DNA of 13,387 bases, taken from an uncultured Akkermansia sp. Lineage in GTDB: Bacteria > Verrucomicrobiota > Verrucomicrobiia > Verrucomicrobiales > Akkermansiaceae. How positions within the stretch are numbered: position 1 is the stretch's first letter; the number at the start of each line of letters is the position of its first letter. Of the stretch, positions 7,117 to 13,387 are shown piece by piece. The position numbers and the translations under genes are program-made. A model generated the notes under the pieces. The model worked only from the letters and a program-made list of their open reading frames with translations. It searched no databases and was not told the origin of the DNA. Location: contig CAJGCY010000064.1 in the NCBI GenBank assembly GCA_904501955.1, forward strand, positions 1 to 13,387, written 5' to 3'.

Positions 7117-8058
7117 ATGAGCCTCCTCTCACTCGTCGTTCCCTGTTACAACGAAAAAGAAGCGCTTCCGCTGTTCATGGAGGAGGCTCTGAAGGTGACA
7201 TCTACCCTCAGTGATATTGATACTGAGGTTATTCTTGTCAATGACGGCAGCAAAGATGACACGCTGGACGTCATGCGCGAGCTGAAGGAAAAGTATCCCT
7301 GTGTTCGCTATATTTCATTCTCTCGCAACTTCGGTAAAGAGGCTGCCATTCTGGCAGGCTTGGCAGCATCTCGCGGTGATTGGACCGCCGTGATGGATGC
7401 AGACCTGCAAGACCCGCCCTCATTGCTGCCGGAAATGCTGGATGCCATTCGAAATGAAGGCTATGATTGCGTAGGGACTCGCCGTTCCACCCGCACGGGC
7501 GAGCCGCCCATCCGTTCCTTCTTTGCGCGTTGCTTCTACAAGCTCATCAACCGCATGTCCTCCACCAAATTGGTGGACGGAGCACGCGATTTCAAGCTTT
7601 TGTCGCGCCCGGCGGTGGACGCACTCATTGCTCTGCCGGAGGTGAACCGCTTCTCCAAAGGCCTGTATGAGTGGATAGGCTTCCGCTCAAAGTGGATAGA
7701 GTTCCGCAATGTAGAGCGCGTAGCGGGTGAGACGAAATGGTCCTTTTGGAGCTTGCTGAAGTACTCCATCGAGGGCATCGTCTCATTCACCACCTCCCCC
7801 TTGATTTTGTCTGCACTGTTGGGCTTAATCTTTATGTTCATTTCACTGGTTACCCTCATTACACTGATGGTGCGCCAGCTGATTTACCACAACTCCGTGA
7901 GCGGATGGACCTCCATGGTATGTATCATCTTGCTTCTCAGTGGTGTGCAGTTGTTCTGTCTAGGCATTTTCGGGCAATACCTTGCCAAAATGTACACGGA
8001 AATCAAGAAGCGTCCGCATTACATCATCTCGGAACGCTCAGACGGTGAGAAAAAGTAA
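7117..8058 (+). CDS. GT2 membrane glycosyltransferase, GtrB/ArnC/DPM1 type
   Basis: Family 2 glycosyltransferase of the group that moves a sugar from a nucleotide donor onto a polyprenyl phosphate at the cytoplasmic face of the inner membrane. The 313-residue product starts MSLLSLVVPCYNEKEALP, the usual GT-A opening. It has VNDGSKDDT (41-49), SRNFGKEAAILAGL (69-82), the metal-binding DAD (94-96) in MDADLQDPP, GARDFKL (155-161) and the RVAGETKW element (201-208). Two transmembrane helices follow at about 224-251 and 265-290, then a basic tail; this two-helix ending is typical of GtrB and ArnC relatives. The frame is open from 6988 inside the HU gene, but homology begins at the ATG at 7117. Sugar and pathway (envelope glycan or lipid modification) cannot be read from the sequence. 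Confidence 0.88.
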   Translation: MSLLSLVVPCYNEKEALPLFMEEALKVTSTLSDIDTEVILVNDGSKDDTLDVMRELKEKYPCVRYISFSRNFGKEAAILAGLAASRGDWTAVMDADLQDPPSLLPEMLDAIRNEGYDCVGTRRSTRTGEPPIRSFFARCFYKLINRMSSTKLVDGARDFKLLSRPAVDALIALPEVNRFSKGLYEWIGFRSKWIEFRNVERVAGETKWSFWSLLKYSIEGIVSFTTSPLILSALLGLIFMFISLVTLITLMVRQLIYHNSVSGWTSMVCIILLLSGVQLFCLGIFGQYLAKMYTEIKKRPHYIISERSDGEKK

Positions 8059-8081
8059 GCTGCTGACACCTCAGGGGAGCT
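8050..8081 (-). terminator. Possible weak terminator of the comEC operon
   Basis: Read on the minus strand, AGCT (8081-8078) pairs with AGCT (8061-8058) around an inner CTGA (8074-8071)/TCAG (8066-8063) stem with a 4-base loop and a 3x1 internal loop. A T5 run follows three bases later (8055-8051 on the minus strand). The stem is interrupted and the first codons of the hairpin are still inside comEC, so this is tentative. Confidence 0.3.
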
Positions 8082-10146
8082 GAAGGAAAGGTTCATCCGC
8101 ATTCACACGGCGAATTTCCACGCCCTCCTCCGTAGGTAGCAATTCCTCCGGCATAGCTGCAGCCGTCGGCAGCAAAATCAGCATGTCCGGTCGGCATTCC
8201 GTCACCACGTCATTCAGGTGCACAGGTTGCGAGGGGTTGTAGCCGCAAATCACCGTGTGTGCACGTTTCAAAGCCTCCGGTATGCGCTCAAAAGTTACCA
8301 CGGAGGCATCACCGAGGTAGATGACACGCCCCTTCGGACTATCCCAAACCACCACCGGAGTGCTGTTCTGCGCGGGTGAATCCGGCAAATTAGCAGGCGG
8401 GGTAAAGAGTGTATACTGCCCTGCATCACTCCGGAACACAACAGGGGCTGCATCCGTAAACTCCGCGCGCAACACTTGCATGTGTGGCCAAGATTCCTCC
8501 AACACCTGTCGACCCCCGCTCACCGTGGCGCGTTTTTGCGAAAGCAGCAAGGCCGCCGGCTTATATCCACCGTGAAAAAGTGCAGGCTGGGTATGATATC
8601 GCGCAGTAAGTTCATTACCGCAGTTAATCACCAAGCCGGGATTCCCCAACACACAAAAATGATGCCCATAGCCGGCGTGGTATATCATCACGCTTTCCGC
8701 AGGTGGGGGAGTTGCTGTAGACACATAAGCACCGGGCAACGCCCCGAATAAAGAGACAATTTGCATCAGCCAGCCGGCTGCCGTCGCTGCTGCGGAAAGC
8801 ACATACGCCCCCACTAGCGGCACCCACGATAACAACAGCGCAGCAACGCCCAAACACATCACCACCGGCAACAGAGGAGAGATGACCATGTTTGTCAGGG
8901 CGCTATACAGGTTGAACGAATGGAAAAAGAACATCGTCACCGGCAAGGATACCAGCCAAGCACTGAGGGAAACCACCACAATGCCGCGCACCCACAAATC
9001 CGCCCTCACCAAGCGTTCCTCACCCCGCGTGTATATTTTGCGGGGTATGAAAGCATCCGGCCCGAACCACGCTGCCTCTTTCACAACCATTGATGCCGCA
9101 GCGCATATAGCAGCATATACCATGAACGACAGCACAAAGCCCGCGTTGTATATCTGCCATGGAGCAAATAACAAGATACCCAGCGCAGCGGCGGACCAAA
9201 TGTTGAGCAGCGACACGGGCCGCTTCAACTCATACCCCAAAAGCACAAGCGCAAGCATCAGGTATGCTCTCAGCGCCGGCACGGCCAGCCCTGTCACCAA
9301 CACGTATGCACCTACTGCAAGCAAAATAATGCAGGTACGCGTGGTTCTCCCCACCGGCAAAAAACGCAGCAGGAAGATGAGCAAACCGCCGATGATGCCG
9401 ACATGCAACCCACTGACAGCAAATATATGCAAGCAACCTCCGCGCTTAAAGGTGTTCACCGTATCAGGCTCTGATTTTGTTTTGTCACCCAGCACCAGGG
9501 CACACAGCACTTGGTGTCGTTTGTCACTTTCCGCGCCCTGAGGCACCAATACCGAGGAGAAATACTCTCGCAACTCATCCGCCACACCTTGCATGGCGGC
9601 AAAAGAATAGCTTGCACCGAGCCTCTCCGCTTGGACGCAATACAAGTTGGCAGCCAAGCCTTGGCTGCGCAACCAAGCTGCCGTGTCGAACATGCCACTC
9701 AGGGCCGGCTGTGTGTAAGGCTGCGGCTGCACCCTCACCTGCAAACGGTCACCCGCCTCCCAATGGGCATGTTCCCCACGTAGCGAGACACGAACATCAT
9801 GCCCGTCCACATCAAGAATGCAGCCATTGCTCATGGTTCGCTCCACCGTGCCTTGCAGGGTCAATTCACCGGAGTGGTTCAGCAAGGTGTTAAAGTTATC
9901 ATTTTCAATCTTCGTAACAAATTGATGCAAAAAAGCCACTACCCCGCACAAAAAGCAAGCCACCATGCAGCGCCCCATGCGGATGCCCCATGCCAGCACC
10001 ATCGCAGCAATAGGCAGCACATAACCATACCCACCTAACAACACCCCTACCACGGAGCTTAAGGGTAACAACAAGGGCGCCGCCATGAGGTGGTAGCGTA
10101 GGGCACGCCTCAACTCCGCGCTGCGGTATCTCATAAGCCGAATCAA
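8071..10146 (-). CDS. comEC: ComEC/Rec2 DNA-uptake channel with degenerate MBL domain
   Basis: Inner-membrane channel that carries single-stranded transforming DNA into the cytoplasm, 691 residues. An N-terminal membrane segment (about 22-76) is followed by an OB-fold-like region (about 92-175). The Competence domain comes next, with LVLGDKTKSEPDTVNTFKR (217-235) and HIFAVSGLHVGIIGG (240-254) matching the ComEC core, and many helices to about 470. The C-terminal 200 residues align with the metallo-beta-lactamase-like domain, but the HxHxDH motif reads QKRATV (537-542) before a conserved GG. The strand-end Asp is kept (LGDAS, 611-615), while the later histidine region reads ICGYNPSQ. A nuclease role for this domain is therefore unlikely. 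The frame begins with TTG at 10146, overlapping the previous stop as TTGA; an ATG at 10134 is the alternative start. It is the last gene of a three-gene operon. Confidence 0.9.
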   Translation of the reverse strand: MIRLMRYRSAELRRALRYHLMAAPLLLPLSSVVGVLLGGYGYVLPIAAMVLAWGIRMGRCMVACFLCGVVAFLHQFVTKIENDNFNTLLNHSGELTLQGTVERTMSNGCILDVDGHDVRVSLRGEHAHWEAGDRLQVRVQPQPYTQPALSGMFDTAAWLRSQGLAANLYCVQAERLGASYSFAAMQGVADELREYFSSVLVPQGAESDKRHQVLCALVLGDKTKSEPDTVNTFKRGGCLHIFAVSGLHVGIIGGLLIFLLRFLPVGRTTRTCIILLAVGAYVLVTGLAVPALRAYLMLALVLLGYELKRPVSLLNIWSAAALGILLFAPWQIYNAGFVLSFMVYAAICAAASMVVKEAAWFGPDAFIPRKIYTRGEERLVRADLWVRGIVVVSLSAWLVSLPVTMFFFHSFNLYSALTNMVISPLLPVVMCLGVAALLLSWVPLVGAYVLSAAATAAGWLMQIVSLFGALPGAYVSTATPPPAESVMIYHAGYGHHFCVLGNPGLVINCGNELTARYHTQPALFHGGYKPAALLLSQKRATVSGGRQVLEESWPHMQVLRAEFTDAAPVVFRSDAGQYTLFTPPANLPDSPAQNSTPVVVWDSPKGRVIYLGDASVVTFERIPEALKRAHTVICGYNPSQPVHLNDVVTECRPDMLILLPTAAAMPEELLPTEEGVEIRRVNADEPFLQLP

Positions 10147-11261
10147 CGGTACACCATAACCGGCCCGGTTACAGAGGATTGCACGGATTTCACCTTTTGC
10201 ACGGCTTTTATCACAATGGCAGCAGCTTCCGCTACTTCATCCGCCGTGGTATAGCGGCTCATGGAGAATCGCAAACTCTCTCTCGCTTGCTTGTCTGTAA
10301 GGCCCATAGCGCGCAGCACGTGGCTGGATTCCGGCTCGGCACTCGTGCACGCAGACCCGGTGGAGCACAACAGCCCCAGAGGCTCCAGCAAGAGGAAAAT
10401 CGACTCCGCACTGCATCCGGGCACTCGCATGTTCAGCACATGCGGCAAGCGCGGAGCGGTCCCGCCATTCTCCTCGACTTCTATTCCCGCATCGCGCAAT
10501 TGTTCGACAAAACTCGCTCGGTACGCTGCGAGCGCAGCATACTGTTCAGCAGCCTGCATCGCCAGCTCCGCAGCCTTGCCGAAACCGATGATGCCTGCCA
10601 CATTTTCCGTGCCGGCGCGGTACATATTCTCCTGACCACCACCACTCAGCAAGGGGGTGTACGCACACCCTCGGCGCACGTACAGAGCGCCTACACCCTT
10701 CGGGCCGTGTAATTTATGAGCGGACATGGAGGCAAAATCCACCGCTACATCATGCAGACGAATGGGAATTTTACCGCATGCCTGCACCATGTCCACATGC
10801 ACGCGGGCACCCTGCTCCGCAGCTGCTGCGCACAAGCTGCGCACGGGTTGAATCACCCCGGTTTCATGGTTTGCCCAGGCAAAACTCACGCTGTCATACT
10901 CGGGCAACATGCCCTTCCAAATAAGCAAATCGGCCAAGCCGTTACTCAGCACCGTAGCAGCCTCACCCTTCACTGTGCGCAGGGTGGCGGGGTGCTCTGT
11001 CGGCAGGGTCAGCGTGCGATTAAACTGCGCCAGCGCACTCACGGTAGCCTCCGTACCTCCGGAGGTAAACACAATTTCATCCGCATGTGCGCCTACGAGG
11101 GCAGCAACTTGCTCTCGCGCAGTCTCAATGGCACGGCGGACTTTGCGTGCAGAACCGTACGCAGCGGAGGGGTTGTAAAAATCCCCCCGCAGATACGGAA
11201 GCATGACTTCCAACACCTCCTCCGCTATGGGAGTAGTGGCGTTGTTGTCCCAATAGATCAT
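10143..11261 (-). CDS. Cysteine desulfurase, NifS/IscS group
   Basis: PLP-dependent class V aminotransferase-fold enzyme, 372 residues, that takes sulfur from cysteine for Fe-S clusters or thiolated tRNA. The start MIYWDNNATTP is the family signature. Key residues are present: H90 in TEHPAT, N131 in WANHETGVIQP, D157 in HVDMVQACGKIP, the PLP-binding K183 in SAHKLHGPKGVGALYV, and the sulfur-carrying C305 in STGSACTSAEPESSHVLRAMG. The long loop around C305 places it with NifS/IscS rather than SufS. The PLP loop reads SGGTEAT, where Asn or Ile is more usual for the last residue. No iscU, iscR or thiI-like partner is adjacent. Its ATG shares one base with the upstream stop (TGATG), and its own stop overlaps comEC. 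Confidence 0.92.
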   Translation of the reverse strand: MIYWDNNATTPIAEEVLEVMLPYLRGDFYNPSAAYGSARKVRRAIETAREQVAALVGAHADEIVFTSGGTEATVSALAQFNRTLTLPTEHPATLRTVKGEAATVLSNGLADLLIWKGMLPEYDSVSFAWANHETGVIQPVRSLCAAAAEQGARVHVDMVQACGKIPIRLHDVAVDFASMSAHKLHGPKGVGALYVRRGCAYTPLLSGGGQENMYRAGTENVAGIIGFGKAAELAMQAAEQYAALAAYRASFVEQLRDAGIEVEENGGTAPRLPHVLNMRVPGCSAESIFLLLEPLGLLCSTGSACTSAEPESSHVLRAMGLTDKQARESLRFSMSRYTTADEVAEAAAIVIKAVQKVKSVQSSVTGPVMVYR

Positions 11262-11707
11262 CAGTACTTGTTTACAGCATCAATAGCCTCATCAAGCTCA
11301 GAGCAGCTGATGTTGAGCTCACCGATGCGCTCAATCTCTGCATTGAGCTGCTCTTGGAGCTTCTCCAGCTGCTTCTCGTACTTCTCTGCAGCAGCATCCA
11401 TGGCCTCACCCTCAGGCACTTCTGCAGGACCGGATGTCCCCATAGCGGTGCTGTTACCACCCACAAGCTTGCCATAGTATTTCATGATGGTAGCAGCTGC
11501 CTTCTTGGCACTCTTCTCATCACGTACTTTCTTCAAAGCGGCAATAGCTTTTTTCTGGCGGGCAATCTTCTTCTTATACCATTCGGCGGCCTCCTTCTTT
11601 TCAGCGCGGGTCTCAGCGGAAGACTTGGGGGCATCATCCTCAGCAGCGGTCAAGGTAGGAGCCCCAACCAAGGCGCACATGGTAAGTAAGTATGCAAAGA
11701 ATTTCAT
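11261..11707 (-). CDS. Small secreted coiled-coil protein of unknown function
   Basis: I do not recognise this family. The 148-residue product has a signal peptide (hydrophobic core about 3-19, likely cleavage near LTA-A, residue 21) and an otherwise highly charged mature protein. Residues 30-82 are a Lys/Glu/Ala-rich helix with KK and RQKK clusters, a Gly/Ser/Pro linker covers about 83-101, and residues 103-147 form a second helix with heptad-like spacing (KYEKQLEKLQEQLNAEIERI). One cysteine (C135) lies near the C-terminus. The fold suggests a periplasmic helical hairpin, perhaps a scaffold or DNA- or envelope-binding protein; that is inference only. It is the first gene of the operon with the cysteine desulfurase and comEC, and a strong promoter ends ten bases upstream. 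Confidence 0.8.
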   Translation of the reverse strand: MKFFAYLLTMCALVGAPTLTAAEDDAPKSSAETRAEKKEAAEWYKKKIARQKKAIAALKKVRDEKSAKKAAATIMKYYGKLVGGNSTAMGTSGPAEVPEGEAMDAAAEKYEKQLEKLQEQLNAEIERIGELNISCSELDEAIDAVNKY

Positions 11708-11716
11708 AACGCGCGC

Positions 11717-11745
11717 ATCATGCCACGCATCATCAACATTGTCAA
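11717..11745 (-). promoter_or_regulatory. Promoter of the coiled-coil/desulfurase/comEC operon
   Basis: On the minus strand a perfect TTGACA (11745-11740) is followed after 17 bp by CATGAT (11722-11717, four of six). Transcription should start near 11710, about three bases before the ATG at 11707. An inverted repeat directly abuts the -35 box on its upstream side. Confidence 0.65.
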
Positions 11746-11776
11746 GCCGTATTTTACTCTCACCCGCGCATACGGC
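11746..11776. promoter_or_regulatory. Inverted repeat abutting the -35 box, possible operator
   Basis: GCCGTAT (11746-11752) and ATACGGC (11770-11776) form a perfect 7-bp inverted repeat with a 17-base gap; the half-site centres are 24 bp apart. On the minus strand it sits immediately upstream of the -35 box, where activators commonly bind, and is itself preceded by a T-rich stretch (11777-11786). It lies after the patatin gene, but no T-run follows it on either strand, so a terminator is less likely. Confidence 0.35.
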
Positions 11777-11797
11777 AACAAAAAAAACAGAAGTAAG

Positions 11798-12649
11798 CTA
11801 TTCCGCGGCGAGGAAGGCTCGGATTTCAGCCAAGCGGGCTTGGGCAGCAGCTCGGCCTATATCATATACGGCTTTCAATCGCTCAGGTTTGCGCTCCACC
11901 CTGCTTACCGGCAGCGCTGTCTCGGGACGCAGCACCAGTATTTCCCCCGCCTTTTCTTTTTGTGCAATATACGCCAGCGTTTCGTTGTACAACTCATGGC
12001 GCTTCTCCATTGCGCGCACCAAGTGCGGATACTTGCGGTACTTCCACCGTATCAGAAAAAGCAATCCATTCTCTTTCTTTTCATACGCATCCGGTTGCGT
12101 CAGAATGACCACATTGCGTCCGTAACCGATGCTTTCAAAATAGCGCAGCGGAATAGAATCCGCTATCCCCCCATCCAGCAGCTTTTGCCCGTCTATTTCC
12201 ACTATCTTCGAGACCAAGGGCATGGAGGCAGAAGCTCGTATCCAGTCAAAGCCATGGTCGTCAAAGCTATCCCAGCGGTGGTAAACAGGCTGCCCGCTCT
12301 CCACATCCGTGCAGACAAGGTGGAACTCCATGGGATTGCGTCGGTACGCATCGAAGTCAAACACATCATGCTTCAGCGGCACCTCGCCATAGGCAAACTC
12401 CGTGCTATAGATGTTTCCCGTGCGCAGCAGGCATCGCAATCCGCAATAACGCTTATCCGCGCAAAAGCGCATATTGTAGCGTATGGCACGCCCTATTTGC
12501 CGGGATTTGTAATTCACGCCGAACGCAGCCCCAGCAGATACGCCGATGGCGCCGTCGAAAGTCACGCCGGCTTCCATCAGCACATCCAAGATGCCGGCGG
12601 TGAACATGCCACGCATGGCACCGCCTTCAAGCACGAGCCCGGTCTTCAT
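11798..12649 (-). CDS. Patatin-like phospholipase, YjjU-like
   Basis: Serine acyl hydrolase of the patatin family, 283 residues, with a Ser-Asp catalytic dyad. The glycine-rich oxyanion loop is LEGGAMRGMFTAG (7-19), the nucleophile is S38 in GVSAG (36-40), and the aspartate is D159 in LLDGGIADSIP. The start with MKTGLVLEGGAMRG and the sequence HLVCTDVESGQPVYH resemble the bacterial YjjU-type group rather than secreted toxins such as ExoU. No signal peptide is seen, so it is probably cytoplasmic and may act on membrane lipids or lysophospholipids. It lies 26 bases downstream of lepA on the same strand and is probably co-transcribed with it. A T8 run follows the stop but no stem precedes it. 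No Shine-Dalgarno sequence is present. Confidence 0.9.
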   Translation of the reverse strand: MKTGLVLEGGAMRGMFTAGILDVLMEAGVTFDGAIGVSAGAAFGVNYKSRQIGRAIRYNMRFCADKRYCGLRCLLRTGNIYSTEFAYGEVPLKHDVFDFDAYRRNPMEFHLVCTDVESGQPVYHRWDSFDDHGFDWIRASASMPLVSKIVEIDGQKLLDGGIADSIPLRYFESIGYGRNVVILTQPDAYEKKENGLLFLIRWKYRKYPHLVRAMEKRHELYNETLAYIAQKEKAGEILVLRPETALPVSRVERKPERLKAVYDIGRAAAQARLAEIRAFLAAE

Positions 12650-12675
12650 ACAAAACCGAGGGGGGGACTTTGGCT

Positions 12676-13387
12676 TTAGTCGCCTGTCTTCAGCACGTTG
12701 ATGAATGCCTCTTGCGGGATATTCACACGGCCGATGGACTTCATGCGCTTCTTACCCTCCTTCTGCTTTTCCAAAAGCTTGCGTTTACGAGTCACGTCAC
12801 CGCCGTAGCACTTAGCCGTCACGTTCTTACGCATAGCGGAGATACTCTCACGGGCGATAATCTTGCCGCCAATGCAAGCCTGAATAGCCACGGTGAAGAG
12901 CTGTCTGGGTATCACATCCTTGAGCTTGAGCGCAATCTCACGGCCTTGTGACTCTGCACGGTCGCGGTGCACAATCATGGAGAATGCATCCACCGGCTCA
13001 CCGGCAATCATCATATCCATCTTCACCAGCTTGGCAGCCTGATAGCCGTCATACTCATAGTCCATGGAGCCATAACCGCGGGTGGTGGACTTGAGCTTGT
13101 CATTAAAGTCCACCAAAATTTCAGCCATGGGGATGCGGCAGGTCAGCATCACGCGTGTGTCGTCAATCGTTTCCGTGTGCACCACTTCACCGCGCTTCTC
13201 CATCACAATGCGCATGATATCGCCGATGTAGTCGGCAGGAATCATTACGAACACCTTCACCACAGGCTCGCGGATTTCCTGAATCTCCTGCGGGTCGGGC
13301 AGTATGCTGGGGTTATCCACCAGCAATTCCGTGCCATCCGTCTTCGTTACTTCATAAATCACGGACGGATAGGTGGAGATAACATCC
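12676..13387 (-). CDS. lepA: Elongation factor 4 (LepA), 3' part only
   Basis: C-terminal 236 residues of the translational GTPase LepA/EF4, a ribosome-associated factor; the 5' part, including the GTPase domain, lies beyond the right edge of the window. Reading from the edge gives DVISTYPSVIYEV, the usual end of domain 3, then the EF-G-like domain (EPVVKVFVMIPADYIGDIM). The LepA-specific C-terminal domain follows, with DAFSMIVHRDRAESQGRE, IPRQLFTVAIQACIG, KNVTAKCYGGDVTRKRKLL and INIPQEAF-like text (VNIPQEAFINVL). The reading frame is intact to the TAA at 12676. A GTG codon at 13362 is an internal valine, not a start. The gene is followed closely by the patatin gene. Confidence 0.97.
   Translation of the reverse strand, partial: DVISTYPSVIYEVTKTDGTELLVDNPSILPDPQEIQEIREPVVKVFVMIPADYIGDIMRIVMEKRGEVVHTETIDDTRVMLTCRIPMAEILVDFNDKLKSTTRGYGSMDYEYDGYQAAKLVKMDMMIAGEPVDAFSMIVHRDRAESQGREIALKLKDVIPRQLFTVAIQACIGGKIIARESISAMRKNVTAKCYGGDVTRKRKLLEKQKEGKKRMKSIGRVNIPQEAFINVLKTGD

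Noticed and set aside
11777..11786. T8 run after the patatin gene as a terminator
   Set aside because: No stable stem precedes it on the minus strand; it is more likely an AT-rich element upstream of the next promoter.
12660..12666. Run of seven G between lepA and the patatin gene as a phase-variable tract
   Set aside because: It is short and intergenic, and it does not overlap a recognised promoter spacer, so nothing ties it to switching.
11720..12679. Open frame of 319 codons on the plus strand opposite the patatin gene
   Set aside because: It is a shadow of the patatin coding strand; the patatin frame has complete catalytic motifs and this one has none.

Overview
The window comes from a bacterial chromosome, moderately GC-rich by eye, and is densely packed with genes. 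It looks Gram-negative: there is a lipoprotein-anchored peptide-binding protein, secreted proteins with ordinary signal peptides, and a patatin-type lipase. Almost no gene has a Shine-Dalgarno sequence, and several promoters sit only a few bases from the start codon. This, with the domain architectures, hints at the Planctomycetes-Verrucomicrobia side of the tree, perhaps an Akkermansia-like organism. That placement is an inference from style and is weak. No phage, transposon, CRISPR, tRNA or rRNA sequence is visible; this is core or lightly accessory chromosome.

Layout. Bases 1-118 hold a terminator-like hairpin and a promoter. Bases 119-748 (+) encode a small secreted protein of unknown function with a proline-rich tail. 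Its terminator lies inside the 3' end of a convergent EamA-family transporter gene (767-1702, -). Divergent from that gene is an oligopeptide ABC importer cluster, oppA-oppB-oppC (1851-5363, +), which lacks the ATPase genes. It is followed by a gene fusing the 16S rRNA dimethyltransferase RsmA to a C-terminal NUDIX hydrolase domain (5403-6749, +), then an HU-type DNA-binding protein (6834-7103) and a GtrB/ArnC-type membrane glycosyltransferase (7117-8058).

The rest reads on the minus strand. An operon running from 11707 down to 8071 contains a secreted coiled-coil protein, a NifS/IscS-type cysteine desulfurase and the DNA-uptake channel ComEC. Neighbouring genes in it overlap at their stop and start codons. 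The C-terminal metallo-beta-lactamase-like domain of ComEC has lost its metal-binding motif. Upstream of this operon lie a patatin-like phospholipase (11798-12649) and the 3' part of lepA (from the window edge to 12676).

The points most worth following are the RsmA-NUDIX fusion, the ComEC domain with a destroyed active site in an unusual operon, near-leaderless promoters combined with missing Shine-Dalgarno sites, and the terminator that doubles as coding sequence of its convergent neighbour.
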